From the NCBI RefSeq assembly GCF_018437505.1, contig NZ_CP072467.1, forward strand, positions 4,302,010 to 4,366,009: a stretch of 64,000 bases of DNA, given 5' to 3'. Source of the stretch: Spiractinospora alimapuensis. GTDB lineage: Bacteria > Actinomycetota > Actinomycetes > Streptosporangiales > Streptosporangiaceae. Every line of letters begins with the position of its first letter. The first letter of the stretch is position 1. This document shows positions 1 through 13,676 of this stretch, in pieces. The notes beneath the pieces are model-generated. The model had not been told where the DNA came from, did no database searches, and saw only the letters and a list, made by a program, of their open reading frames with translations. The position numbers were made by a program, and so were the translations under genes.

Positions 1-213
1 CCCCCTATCGACCCCGAGCTGGACCGCCTGACCCAACGCGAGCGGGAGGTCCTGCGTCTCATCGCGCGCGGATACGCCTACAAGGAGGCGGCGAAGGAGC
101 TCTTCATCTCGGTGAAGACCGTGGAGACCCACGTCTCCTCCGTGCTGCGCAAGCTCCAGTTGTCCAACCGCCACGAACTGTCCCGCTGGGCGAGCGCGCG
201 CAAGCTCGTGTGA
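1..213 (+). CDS. LuxR-family response regulator, C-terminal part (partial)
   Basis: The first 70 codons in frame 1 encode the end of a LuxR/FixJ-type DNA-binding regulator; the upstream part lies outside the window. The typical helix-turn-helix signature is visible: LTQREREVLRLIARG, then EAAKELFISVKTVETHVSSV, then a final basic helix, ending at TGA 211-213. In this family the domain binds DNA once an N-terminal receiver or other sensor domain is activated; that domain cannot be seen here, so the stimulus is unknown. The next gene is convergent, with its end 4 bp away. Confidence 0.85.
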   Translation, partial: PPIDPELDRLTQREREVLRLIARGYAYKEAAKELFISVKTVETHVSSVLRKLQLSNRHELSRWASARKLV

Positions 214-217
214 GCCG

Positions 218-736
218 TCAGGCCGACGGGCCCGGACTCCCGTCGGTCCCCTCCGGCAGTACGGAACGCGCCGCGAGAAGGTTCATCGCCGTTAGTCTCA
301 GTACGACCTCGTCGCGCTGGTTGAGCAGCTCGATCGCGGTCCGGACGATCCCACGGTCGGGCTTGGTGCGCGAACGGCGGCTCTCGACGACGGTGGCGCG
401 CAGCCGCAGCGCGTCCCCCGGCCGGACCGGGGCCACCCACCGCAGCTCGTCCACGCCGGGACTCGCCAGGCTGGCGACACTGGAGAGGTAGTGGCGAGCG
501 AGCAGGCGCATCATCACCGCCGTCGTGTGCCAACCACTGGCGATCAGTCCGCCGAACTGGCCGTGCACGGCCGAGTCGGGATCGACGTGGAACGACTGCG
601 GATCGAACTCCTCCGCGAAGGCGACGATGTCCTTCTCCCGCACCGTGACCGTGTCGTCGAACTCGTACGTCGTGCCGACGACGTAGTCCTCGAAGTACCG
701 CTGGTCGATCGGTACCGGGAACGATCTCTCCACCAT
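218..736 (-). CDS. MaoC-family (hot-dog fold) dehydratase/hydratase
   Basis: A 172-residue single hot-dog protein. The segment FDPQSFHVD, followed by GGLIASGWHT, is the conserved catalytic Asp/His and following helix of R-specific enoyl-CoA hydratases of the MaoC type. These enzymes hydrate enoyl-CoA to (R)-3-hydroxyacyl-CoA or act on related thioesters; the substrate cannot be told from sequence. The ATG at 736 is preceded by GGAGGAG at good spacing. It lies alone on the minus strand, about 110 bp from the nucleoside hydrolase on the same strand, so co-transcription is possible. Confidence 0.85.
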   Translation of the reverse strand: MVERSFPVPIDQRYFEDYVVGTTYEFDDTVTVREKDIVAFAEEFDPQSFHVDPDSAVHGQFGGLIASGWHTTAVMMRLLARHYLSSVASLASPGVDELRWVAPVRPGDALRLRATVVESRRSRTKPDRGIVRTAIELLNQRDEVVLRLTAMNLLAARSVLPEGTDGSPGPSA

Positions 737-847
737 CGGATCTCCTCCCTCTGGTTGGCACTCACTCCGATTGTGGGGAGTGGAGTCGGCGACACGGCCC
801 GGGAACCGCGAACACGCCCACCCCCGTGGCCCTCACTCAAGATTGCG

Positions 848-1792
848 CTAGGGAACGTCCGTGGCCAGCGCACGCAGGAGCCGCTCCAGGAACTCCTCCG
901 TGGCGACCTCGGTGGGCAGGCGCACGGTGGGACGTTCCTCCGGCGCCGGGGTCGGGCGCAGGTCGGCAATGGTCATCCCGCGGGTGTGTGTCCCCGTGAG
1001 CTCCACCCGTACCGGGCGTTGCCGCTCGGCGACGACCAGGGACTGGTCCACCAGGATGGCGGCGGCGAGGGGGTCGTGCATGGCGCATGCCGTGTGCCCG
1101 AAGACCTCGGTGCTGTAGTGCCCGACATAGAACTCGAGGAACTTCGCGCAGAACTCCGCCCGCGTGCCCTGGACCCGGGACAGCCGGTCCAACCAGGGTT
1201 GGGTGGCCAGCGTCCGCATCGTCACGTCCAACGTGACCAGGGTGGTGTCGAAGCCGGCGGCAAGCACGCGTTCGGCCGCCTCGGGGTCCTTGTGGATGTT
1301 GGACTCGGCCCACGGAGTGGTGTTGCCCGGCGCGGTGACCGCGCCTCCCATGATGACCACCCGACCCAGCAGCCGCGGCAGCTCCGGTTCGATCGCGAGC
1401 GCGAGCGCCACGTTGGTCAACGTCCCCAGCACGAGGACGTCGATCTCCCCGGGGGCGACCCGGGCCAACTGGACCAGAAGCTCAGCGGCGGAGCCCGGTA
1501 CCGCGCCCTCGCGCGCCGGCGGCGTCTCCACCTCGCCCAGGCCGTTCATCCCGTGAACGTGCTCGGCGAACGCGGCCGGCCCCACCAGGGGCCCCGCGGC
1601 CCCGCGGGCGACCGGCACCGTGGGCCGACCGAACAGGTGCATGAGGCGCGACGCGTTGTCCGTGGTGACGTCGACCGGGTTGTTTCCGAAGACCGCCCCG
1701 ACACCCACGATGTCGACCTCGGGGAGAGCCGTCAGGTAGGCGAGCGCGACCGCGTCGTCGATGCCCGGGTCGGTGTCCACGAATACTCGCAT
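848..1792 (-). CDS. Nucleoside hydrolase (IunH/RihA-type)
   Basis: A 314-residue protein of usual family length. The N-terminus MRVFVDTDPGIDDAVAL contains the invariant DxDxxxDD calcium- and ribose-binding cluster (about residues 7-14). Later HDPLAAA (about residue 235) gives the conserved C-terminal His-Asp pair, and the GTLTNVALAL and MGGAV segments are family landmarks. It hydrolyses the N-glycosidic bond of ribonucleosides to base plus ribose in the cytosol. The start ATG at 1792 has GGAGA 5 nt upstream. Preference for purine or pyrimidine nucleosides is not resolvable. It complements the adenosine deaminase and PNP genes elsewhere in the window. Confidence 0.92.
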   Translation of the reverse strand: MRVFVDTDPGIDDAVALAYLTALPEVDIVGVGAVFGNNPVDVTTDNASRLMHLFGRPTVPVARGAAGPLVGPAAFAEHVHGMNGLGEVETPPAREGAVPGSAAELLVQLARVAPGEIDVLVLGTLTNVALALAIEPELPRLLGRVVIMGGAVTAPGNTTPWAESNIHKDPEAAERVLAAGFDTTLVTLDVTMRTLATQPWLDRLSRVQGTRAEFCAKFLEFYVGHYSTEVFGHTACAMHDPLAAAILVDQSLVVAERQRPVRVELTGTHTRGMTIADLRPTPAPEERPTVRLPTEVATEEFLERLLRALATDVP

Positions 1793-1973
1793 TGCGTCTC
1801 CATCTCGACGGTCACGGCCGGTGCCACGGGCCCAGAACCCGGTTTCCGTTCGGCGCGGCCACCGGGGCCACGCGCCGGGTCACCGCGATCGAGCCATCCG
1901 CAGCGTAACCGGGGCGGCACCGGCACCGCCGAACCGGGACCCGTCCACGCGTCCGGGTCCCGTGCGTCGGGGA

Positions 1974-3260
1974 TCAGCCTCCGGAGCGCGGGTAGGTCAA
2001 TCGCCGCAGCAGGACCTCCGCCGGGCCGCGTCGCCCCGCACGGTCCAGAAGCGCGGCGCCCACCAAGGTCACCAACCACACGCCGACCGCGAACGCCGCG
2101 ATCGTGGCGCTGGACAGGTGCGACCCCCATCCGAGTCCCCACGCGGTCAGGAGCGGCGCGCAGATCAACGACTGCGCCAGGTAGCACGACAGGGACCGGC
2201 GACCGACCGCCACCACGGCGGCGCGGATCCGGCCCACGGGACGGCTGCGCAGCCAGTGGGCGATCAACCCGAAGAGGGCGACGTAGCCGATGCCGGCACA
2301 CAGACCTGTGGGCGTCATGAGCACGGTGAACACGAACGCCGCCTCCTCTGGGAAGGAGACCACGCCCACGTGGACCAGCGCGTGCGGGAGTCCACCGACC
2401 CAGCCGATCGCGATCCCCACGCCGGCCACCCACCGCAGCAGGGTTAGGTGCCGCTCCGGTTCCTCCAGGACGCGCCGGCGCGCCGCCCAGAACCCGAGCA
2501 GGATGGCGATCGGTACCGCCAGCCCGAACAGCCCCTGGCCCACTACCAACAGCGGCCAGAACGACAGGCGGGCGACGATCGAGGAGAGGTAACTGTCGGT
2601 GGCCATGCTGTTCGCGGAGACCGCGAACGTGGAGAAGGTGTCCCCCGTGGCCTCGAGTCCCTGCGTCACCGCGAAGTACGCACCGATCGCGGAGAACACG
2701 GCCAGCAGCACGAGGATCCCGACGCCCACGCCGGACCAGGCCAACAGCGTGGTGTCACGGCGACGCAGGAACAACGCGCCGACGACGAGGCCCGCGAGAC
2801 CGTAGGCGGCGAGAACGTCCCCCATGAACAGCAGCGCGGCGTGGACGAAGCCGAAGACCAACAACCACACGTTGCGCCGGACGAGCAGGCGCCGGGCCCG
2901 ACCCTCCGACTCACCGAGCCGCACCTGCCGCTGGAGTAGCTGGACCATGCCGTATCCGAACAGACACGCGAACATCGGATAGACGCGACCATCGACCCCG
3001 GTGAGGATGACCGCCTGCACGAATCGGTCCACCGTCGATCCGTCGGGCGGGTGGATCGTGGTGTCGACGTAGGCGCGGCCCCAGAGGTACCAGGGCGTGT
3101 TCGCGAGGGCGATCAGCAGCAGCATGAACCCCCGCGCGAGGTCGGGCGCGAGCGCCCGCTCCGCGGCACGGGTCGGGCCGGGGGCCGGGGTCTGGGGGCG
3201 GGATGCGGCCGTCTGTTCGGCGGTTGCCTGAAGAGGGGTGTGCTCGGGCTCCGATGCCAT
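1974..3260 (-). CDS. DUF418-family multipass membrane protein
   Basis: A 428-residue protein with roughly ten hydrophobic segments. The opening pattern LAPDLARGFMLLLIALANTP (about residues 37-56) matches the conserved start of DUF418/heparan-acetyltransferase-like membrane proteins (R-G-hydrophobic-N). The second half contains the typical VGRRSLSCYLAQS motif, which is the DUF418 signature (G-R-x-x-L-T/S-x-Y-L-x-Q-S). The function of the family is not settled; an acyltransferase-like role has been proposed for relatives. It is divergent from pcrA, with a 259-bp spacer. Confidence 0.85.
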   Translation of the reverse strand: MASEPEHTPLQATAEQTAASRPQTPAPGPTRAAERALAPDLARGFMLLLIALANTPWYLWGRAYVDTTIHPPDGSTVDRFVQAVILTGVDGRVYPMFACLFGYGMVQLLQRQVRLGESEGRARRLLVRRNVWLLVFGFVHAALLFMGDVLAAYGLAGLVVGALFLRRRDTTLLAWSGVGVGILVLLAVFSAIGAYFAVTQGLEATGDTFSTFAVSANSMATDSYLSSIVARLSFWPLLVVGQGLFGLAVPIAILLGFWAARRRVLEEPERHLTLLRWVAGVGIAIGWVGGLPHALVHVGVVSFPEEAAFVFTVLMTPTGLCAGIGYVALFGLIAHWLRSRPVGRIRAAVVAVGRRSLSCYLAQSLICAPLLTAWGLGWGSHLSSATIAAFAVGVWLVTLVGAALLDRAGRRGPAEVLLRRLTYPRSGG

Positions 3261-3506
3261 GACCTCATCGTGTCATCTGACCGTCGCCGAACGCAGTCCT
3301 CCCCAGGGGGCATTTCCGATCTTTCCGGGAATTCACGGTGTTCGCCCTGGTAAGTCCCTTCCCCTCGCCTCTCGACCTGGCGATCCCATACCGCGACGGG
3401 AGGCCTCGTGGGCCGACGGGACCGTCCGCCGACCGGGCGGCGTGGACGGCGAGAGTGGGGCCAACGGTCCCGCTGAACTAAAGCAACGTGTCCGATTCCG
3501 AGCGCC

Positions 3507-3512
3507 TAGGCT
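3507..3512 (+). promoter_or_regulatory. -10 element TAGGCT of pcrA (probable leaderless transcript)
   Basis: TAGGCT lies 7 nt before the GTG start of pcrA. The TSS would fall on or next to the start codon, so the mRNA probably has no leader. No good -35 box is visible 17 bp upstream. Confidence 0.5.
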
Positions 3513-3519
3513 GGAGTGC

Positions 3520-5853
3520 GTGTCGGTCCATGAATCACTCCTCGAAGGCCTGAACGCCGCACAGCGCGACGCGGTGACGCACCAGGGGTCGCCCCTGCTG
3601 ATCGTCGCGGGAGCCGGGTCCGGAAAGACCCGTGTTCTCACCCATCGCATCGCCTACCTGCTGCGAGAGCGTGATGTGCGGCCCGGTGAGATCCTCGCGA
3701 TCACGTTCACCAACAAGGCCGCGGCCGAGATGCGGGAACGGATCGAAGGCCTCCTGGGCGCACGCGTCGCGCGCACGATGTGGATCATGACGTTCCACGC
3801 GGCCTGCGTGCGGATTCTCCGCCGGGAGGCAACGCGTCTGGGTTACCCGAGCAACTTCACCATCTACGACTCGGGCGACTCCCAGAGGCTGATGCAGCTC
3901 GTCTGCCGTGAGCTCGACCTCGACACCAAGAGGTACCCCCCGCGGTCCTTCTCGGCCGAGGTCTCCAACCTGAAGAACGAGCTCGTCGACTACGACACCT
4001 TCGAGGCCCGCGCGGACAACGACCGCGAACGCGTCCTCGCCCAGGCGTACAAGCTGTACCAGCGCCGGCTGCAGGAGGCCGGGGCCATGGACTTCGACGA
4101 CCTCATCATGTTGACCGTGAACCTCATGGAGCTGTTCCCCGACGTGGCGGAGCACTACCAGCGGCGGTTCCGGCACATCATGGTCGACGAGTACCAGGAC
4201 ACCAACCACGCCCAGTACGAGCTGGTCCGCACCCTCGCCACGCCCCCGCGGCCGACCGACGACGGCGCGCCGGAGATCGAACCGGCGGAGCTCTGCGTCG
4301 TCGGCGACGCCGACCAGTCCATCTACGCCTTCCGGGGCGCGACGATCCGCAACATCGTCGAGTTCGAGCGGGACTACCCGAACGCGCGGACCGTGCTGCT
4401 GGAACAGAACTACCGGTCCACGAACACGATCCTGCGCGCGGCCAACGCGGTCATCAGCCAAAACACGGACCGAAAACCCAAGAACCTCTGGTCGGAGGTG
4501 GGGACGGGCGCCGCGATCGTCGGATACGTCGCCGACAACGAGCACGACGAGGCCTCGTTCGTCGTCAGTGAGATCGACCGACTCACCGACGCCGGGGACT
4601 GTCGGCCGGGTGACGTCGCGGTCTTCTATCGCACCAACGCGCAGTCCCGGGTGCTCGAGGAGATCTTCATCCGGCACGGGCTTCCGTACCGGATCGTCGG
4701 CGGGGTGCGCTTCTACGAGCGCAAGGAGATCCGCGACGTCCTGGCCTATCTGCGCGTGCTGGCCAACCCGGACGACACCGTGGCGCTGCGCCGCATCCTC
4801 AACGTTCCGAAGCGGGGGATCGGTGACCGCGCGGAGGCCACCGTCGAGGTCTTCGCCGCGCGCGAGCGAATCTCGTTCGCGGCGGCCCTACGCCGAGCGA
4901 ACGAGGCGCCCGGTGTGGCCACCCGCTCGGTGAAGGCCATCGGCCAGTTCGTCGCCCTGCTGGACGAGCTCATGGAGCTCGTCCCCACGAGCTCGCCGGC
5001 CGAGATCATCGAGGCCGTGCTGCGACGGACCGGTTATCTGGAAGAACTCACCAACTCCAAGGACCTCCAGGACGAGAGCCGGGTGGAGAACCTGGAGGAG
5101 TTCGTGGAGGTCGCCCGGGAGTTCGAGCAGACCTTCACCGGACCCCTCTACCCGGAGGACACCGCGCAGGACGAGACCACCCAGTCCGGCGCCGAGTCTG
5201 TGGTGGCCGAGGAAGGCGCCGACGAAGGGGAGGAATCGGCGGACCAACCCGGCCCGCCCACCCTCGTGGACTTCCTGGAACAGGTGGCTCTGGTCGCCGA
5301 CGCCGACCAGGTGGAAGAGGACGAGGGCGACGGAGTAGTCACGTTGATGACGCTGCACGCCGCCAAGGGACTGGAGTTCCCTGTCGTCTTCCTGACCGGA
5401 ATGGAGGACGGCGTCTTCCCGCACATGCGAACCCTCGGGGACCGCAACGAGCTGGAAGAGGAACGTCGGCTGGCCTACGTCGGCATCACTCGGGCGAAGC
5501 ACCGGCTGCACATCAGCAGGGCGGCCGTACGCAGCGCGTGGGGGACACCCAGCTACAACCCACCGTCCCGATTCCTGGCGGAGATTCCCGGCGACCTCAT
5601 GGACTGGCAGCGCACGGGCGCGGAGTCTCGATCCATGGTCTCGGCAGGCAGACCGGCTCCGCCGCGGGCGCGCAGCGCGCGCAACGTCCCGTCGTTGGCG
5701 GCAGGGGACCGCGTCACCCACGACTCGTTCGGGCTGGGAACCGTTCTCGAGGTGGAGGGCAGCGGCGAACGCAGCCGGGTACGCATCGACTTCGGTGGGG
5801 ACGTCGGCAGCAAGGACCTCCTCCTGGGCTACGCACCGGTCGAGAAGCTGTGA
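3520..5853 (+). CDS. pcrA: ATP-dependent DNA helicase PcrA/UvrD
   Basis: A superfamily 1A 3'-5' helicase acting in repair and replication-conflict resolution. I place the start at GTG 3520, giving 777 residues, because the homology begins at SLLEGLNAAQRDAV; the open frame continues upstream to 3238 but that extension has no family-like features. Walker A GAGSGKT is at residues 31-37, the Q motif (LNAAQRDAV) lies before it, Walker B VDEYQDT is near 222-228, QNYRST is motif IV, and VTLMTLHAAKGLEFPVV is motif V. An acidic insert of about 50 residues (near 545-590) is seen in actinobacterial UvrD1/PcrA. The C-terminal GDRVTHDSFGLGTV segment is the Tudor-like RNA-polymerase-binding domain. Confidence 0.95.
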   Translation: MSVHESLLEGLNAAQRDAVTHQGSPLLIVAGAGSGKTRVLTHRIAYLLRERDVRPGEILAITFTNKAAAEMRERIEGLLGARVARTMWIMTFHAACVRILRREATRLGYPSNFTIYDSGDSQRLMQLVCRELDLDTKRYPPRSFSAEVSNLKNELVDYDTFEARADNDRERVLAQAYKLYQRRLQEAGAMDFDDLIMLTVNLMELFPDVAEHYQRRFRHIMVDEYQDTNHAQYELVRTLATPPRPTDDGAPEIEPAELCVVGDADQSIYAFRGATIRNIVEFERDYPNARTVLLEQNYRSTNTILRAANAVISQNTDRKPKNLWSEVGTGAAIVGYVADNEHDEASFVVSEIDRLTDAGDCRPGDVAVFYRTNAQSRVLEEIFIRHGLPYRIVGGVRFYERKEIRDVLAYLRVLANPDDTVALRRILNVPKRGIGDRAEATVEVFAARERISFAAALRRANEAPGVATRSVKAIGQFVALLDELMELVPTSSPAEIIEAVLRRTGYLEELTNSKDLQDESRVENLEEFVEVAREFEQTFTGPLYPEDTAQDETTQSGAESVVAEEGADEGEESADQPGPPTLVDFLEQVALVADADQVEEDEGDGVVTLMTLHAAKGLEFPVVFLTGMEDGVFPHMRTLGDRNELEEERRLAYVGITRAKHRLHISRAAVRSAWGTPSYNPPSRFLAEIPGDLMDWQRTGAESRSMVSAGRPAPPRARSARNVPSLAAGDRVTHDSFGLGTVLEVEGSGERSRVRIDFGGDVGSKDLLLGYAPVEKL

Positions 5854-6519
5854 GCTAGACCGCGCGGCGGAACGGGATGAAGGAGTCTTCCCGCTCTGTT
5901 AATCTCGAAGAAGTCGAGCGAAACGAACGCGCAACGCGGGCGTGCCGACACTCTCCCTCCCTCTGGAGCACATCGAGTCCCTTCGGGGCATCTCGTCGTG
6001 TCGGGAGAGCTTCCCAGATCACACACTCGGTCGTTTGACAGGGTGAACGGGATGGGTAGACTGGGGGGGTTGCCCCGGAGACCGACGCGCTTCAGCGCGG
6101 GCCGGACGCCGGGACAAAGTAGAGAGAATCAAATGGTAATCTCTACGAAAGAAGCGAAAGCCCTGAAAAGGAATTCACTCAAAAATCTCGAATTTGCGAG
6201 ATTGGCGAGCGGGTGCTAAATTGGGGTTAACAAAGTGAAGAGAGCCGCTTCCACGCGAAGACGCTGAGGGTCCTCGAGGTTGAGGGTGTTTGGTTGTTGT
6301 GGGTGGTGGGTGGTTGTTTCTTGAGAACTCAACAGCGCGTACGTTTGTTCTTGTGCCTTTATGGTTTGCCCCTGTTTTAGGGGTTCCTTTGATGAACAAG
6401 CCGAAACACAGTAACCGTTCTTCGGGATGGTTGGTGTGTTGTGGTTGATTTTGTCGGGAATTAGATTTCTCTAAAGGTTTACACCTACTGGCCGTTGGCT
6501 GGTTGGGTGTGTTTGGCCT
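5854..6519 (+). other. Upstream region and leader of the rrn operon
   Basis: This 666-bp gap carries no protein gene. After pcrA there is a small hairpin (CTCGA-AGAAG-TCGAG near 5904). The rrn promoter lies at 6035-6062. From about 6120 the base composition becomes unusually AT-rich for this genome, as is usual for rRNA leaders. The leader contains the box TTGAGAACTCAA at 6321-6332, a motif common in actinobacterial rrn leaders, followed by a boxA-like TTTGTTCTTGTG, probably part of antitermination and RNase III processing signals. Confidence 0.75.
6035..6062 (+). promoter_or_regulatory. rrn promoter (TTGACA - 16 bp - TAGACT)
   Basis: A consensus -35 TTGACA (6035-6040) and -10 TAGACT (6057-6062) are separated by 16 bp. 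It is followed by a leader of about 450 nt before the 16S gene. Near-consensus boxes are rare in this window, which fits a strong housekeeping-sigma rRNA promoter. Confidence 0.8.
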
Positions 6520-11476
<4,957 letters not shown>

Positions 11477-11587
11477 CACAACACACTGGACACTCGCGCA
11501 CACGAATCAAGCACACACCCCCCGCACGCACACACGCGTGCACGGGAGCACCCCACACCAGGGTGTGTGAACCGCGAACCACACGAA

Positions 11588-11706
11588 CGTGCGGTGGTGA
11601 CAGCGGAAGGGAAACACCCGGACCCATTCCGAACCCGGCAGTTAAGCCTTCCAGCGCCGATGGTACTACCCCCACGCCGGGGCGGGAGAGTAGGACACCG
11701 CCGCAC
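11588..11706 (+). rRNA. rrf: 5S ribosomal RNA
   Basis: The 119-nt gene has terminal helix strands GTGCGGTGGT and ACACCGCCGCAC, the conserved CATTCCGAACCCGG loop C region, TTAAGCC, and GCGCCGATGGTACT, all typical of actinobacterial 5S rRNA. It lies about 110 nt after the 23S end. Confidence 0.95.
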
Positions 11707-11718
11707 AACACCACACGA

Positions 11719-11765
11719 TTTGAGGCCCTGCCGATCCAGAACACCTGGACCGACAGGGCCTCAAA
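11719..11765 (+). terminator. Hairpin terminator of the rrn operon
   Basis: Perfect 12-bp arms TTTGAGGCCCTG (11719-11730) and CAGGGCCTCAAA (11754-11765), with further partial pairing in the 23-nt interior (CCAG..CTGG). It sits 12 nt after the 5S gene and before the convergent transporter genes, so it may serve both strands. Confidence 0.85.
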
Positions 11766-11820
11766 CGCATACCCACACAACCCCTCGTCAACCACGCCAT
11801 CAACGGCTGTCATCTGCCTG

Positions 11821-11955
11821 CTATTGCTCAGTCGCTCGCATCTCGTCTGATTCCGGGGTCTCCGGGTGTCGCCAGATCCACAGGATGGACGCGAGGAGGC
11901 CGCCCCACACGACGGTGAGGGCGATGACCATCATGACGATGGCGGATGCGGACAT
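11821..11955 (-). CDS. MetS-type small subunit of NSS-family transporter
   Basis: A 44-residue single-pass membrane peptide: MSASAIVMMVIALTVVWGG followed by hydrophobic residues, then the charged tail WRHPETPESDE. It matches the family of tiny subunits encoded next to bacterial sodium:neurotransmitter-symporter family transporters (MetS beside MetP in Corynebacterium). The ATG at 11955 has GGAGG about 9 nt upstream. It starts 47 nt after the transporter gene and is surely co-transcribed with it. The family member characterised is needed for methionine/alanine transport; the substrate here is inferred only. Confidence 0.85.
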   Translation of the reverse strand: MSASAIVMMVIALTVVWGGLLASILWIWRHPETPESDEMRATEQ

Positions 11956-12002
11956 GAGCTTTCCCTCCGCTGCTGGCGCGAACGCGCCATATCTTCTCGT
12001 TA

Positions 12003-13520
12003 TCACTTGCGCACGTCCGGAACCGGGCCGACATCCCGCTTCCACAGAATCGCTGTGAGGAGCACCGCGACCGCGATCGCGCCAACGGCGACCCCACCGC
12101 CGCCGAAGACCAGCAGCACCACTGGGTAGCCTTCGTAGGGTTCGGAGAACTCGGTCCACAGGTTGGTCGCGATCAGCAGCGTCAGCACGATCGGCGTGAT
12201 GACGCCGAGGCAGATCTTCCACCAGAGTGTCAGCCGGATGCTGGAGTACTCCTCGATGTGCCCTTGGAGGTCCGGGAGGCGCCGCAGCGCCCACGCCACG
12301 ACGACGACCTGCACGAGCGCCGCGGCCACGATTCCGTACTGGTTGATGAACCGGTCGGCGACGTCCAGCAGGGTGAGGCCCTGGTCCGTGGGATACACCG
12401 CCAAGGAGATCACTGCGGGGACGCCGCCGCCGATGAGGGTCGCCGTGAGCCTCCGCAGCCCGAAGCGGTCCTGCAGCGCCGCTACGACGACCTGCATGAT
12501 GCTGATCAGGGAGGTGATGCCGGCGACGGCCAGGGAGAGGAAGAACAGGACCCCGAACAGCCCACCGAGCGGCATGGTGGCGATGACCTGCGGGAAGGCG
12601 ATGAATGCCAGCCCCACGCCCTGCTCCACGACGCCCTGGACGGGGGCGTCCACCTGGAGGGCCATGAAGCCCAGTGTGGCGAAGATACCGATCCCGGCCA
12701 GTAGCTCGAACGAACTGTTGGCGAGTCCCACCACGAACGCGTTCCCGGTGAGGTCGGCCTTGCGGCGCAGGTAGGAGGCGTAGGTGATCATGATCCCGAA
12801 GCCGATGGACATCGAGAAGAACACCTGGCCGTAGGCGATCAGCCAGACCTGGCCCTCGGCCATCGCGGACCAGTCCGGTTCGAAGAGTGCGCTGAGTCCG
12901 GCACCCGCACCCTCGAGGGTGACGGCCCGGATCACCAGGGCGCCGAACAGCACGATCAGCAGGGGGATGAAGATCCGGTTGGCGCGTTCGATGCCGCGTC
13001 GGATCCCGGACAGCAGGATGATCAGCGTGACCACCCAGACCAGGAGCAGGGTCAGTCCGATGTCCGCGGCGTAGCTCTGGACCATCCCGGGTTCCGCCGC
13101 GCGAAGGTAGTCCTCGGCGAAGAACGTCTCCGGGTTCTCCCGCCATTGTGCGGTGTTCCGGGGGATGAGGGAGAACGACGCGTACTGCAGGGCCCAGGCG
13201 ATGATGACGGCGTAGTAGGTCCCGATGACGAAGCAGATCGCCACCTGCCACCATCCGATGCCTTCGGCGGGGCGGCTCAGACGCCGCAGGGCGACGGGCG
13301 GTGAGCCGTGGTAGCGGTGCCCAATGGAGTAGCACAGGATCAACAGCGGCAGACCGGCGGTCAACAGCGCGATCAGGTAGGGGACGATGAACGCTCCACC
13401 GCCGCCTTCGTAGGCGGCGTAGGGGAACCGCCAGATGTTGCCGAGGCCGATGGCGGACCCCATGGCGGCGAGCAGGAAGCCGGCTCTGGTTCCCCACTGT
13501 TCACGGACCTGCCCAGCCAT
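12003..13520 (-). CDS. Sodium-dependent NSS-family transporter (MetP-like)
   Basis: A 505-residue protein with about twelve membrane segments. The motif GSAIGLGNIWRFPYAAYEGG (about residues 20-39) is the TM1 sodium- and substrate-binding signature of the SNF/NSS family (LeuT fold). I start at ATG 13520, with GGAG 4 nt upstream, since the family signature begins about 20 residues later; a longer open frame reaches 13847 but looks noncoding. The paired 44-residue subunit downstream points to the MetPS-type subgroup that imports neutral amino acids such as methionine with sodium; the actual substrate is not visible. Confidence 0.93.
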   Translation of the reverse strand: MAGQVREQWGTRAGFLLAAMGSAIGLGNIWRFPYAAYEGGGGAFIVPYLIALLTAGLPLLILCYSIGHRYHGSPPVALRRLSRPAEGIGWWQVAICFVIGTYYAVIIAWALQYASFSLIPRNTAQWRENPETFFAEDYLRAAEPGMVQSYAADIGLTLLLVWVVTLIILLSGIRRGIERANRIFIPLLIVLFGALVIRAVTLEGAGAGLSALFEPDWSAMAEGQVWLIAYGQVFFSMSIGFGIMITYASYLRRKADLTGNAFVVGLANSSFELLAGIGIFATLGFMALQVDAPVQGVVEQGVGLAFIAFPQVIATMPLGGLFGVLFFLSLAVAGITSLISIMQVVVAALQDRFGLRRLTATLIGGGVPAVISLAVYPTDQGLTLLDVADRFINQYGIVAAALVQVVVVAWALRRLPDLQGHIEEYSSIRLTLWWKICLGVITPIVLTLLIATNLWTEFSEPYEGYPVVLLVFGGGGVAVGAIAVAVLLTAILWKRDVGPVPDVRK

Positions 13521-13676
13521 GTCACTCCATGAGGTTCGACGACTACTAAAGGCGACGTTAGCAGTGTGGCCTCCTCGGGGGTAGAAGGCGCGAGGACGTT
13601 CCGCGCCGTTGGCGTGGGGACGGGCTGTGTGCGCACACTTGCCTTGTCCGTGGTGATTGAGCGCTGAGGAGTCCCC

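Noticed and set aside
491-2320. Long plus-strand open frame of about 600 codons opposite the MaoC and nucleoside hydrolase genes
   Set aside because: It is antisense to two clear enzyme genes, rich in Arg/Gly/Pro, and has no family features; it is a shadow caused by high GC.
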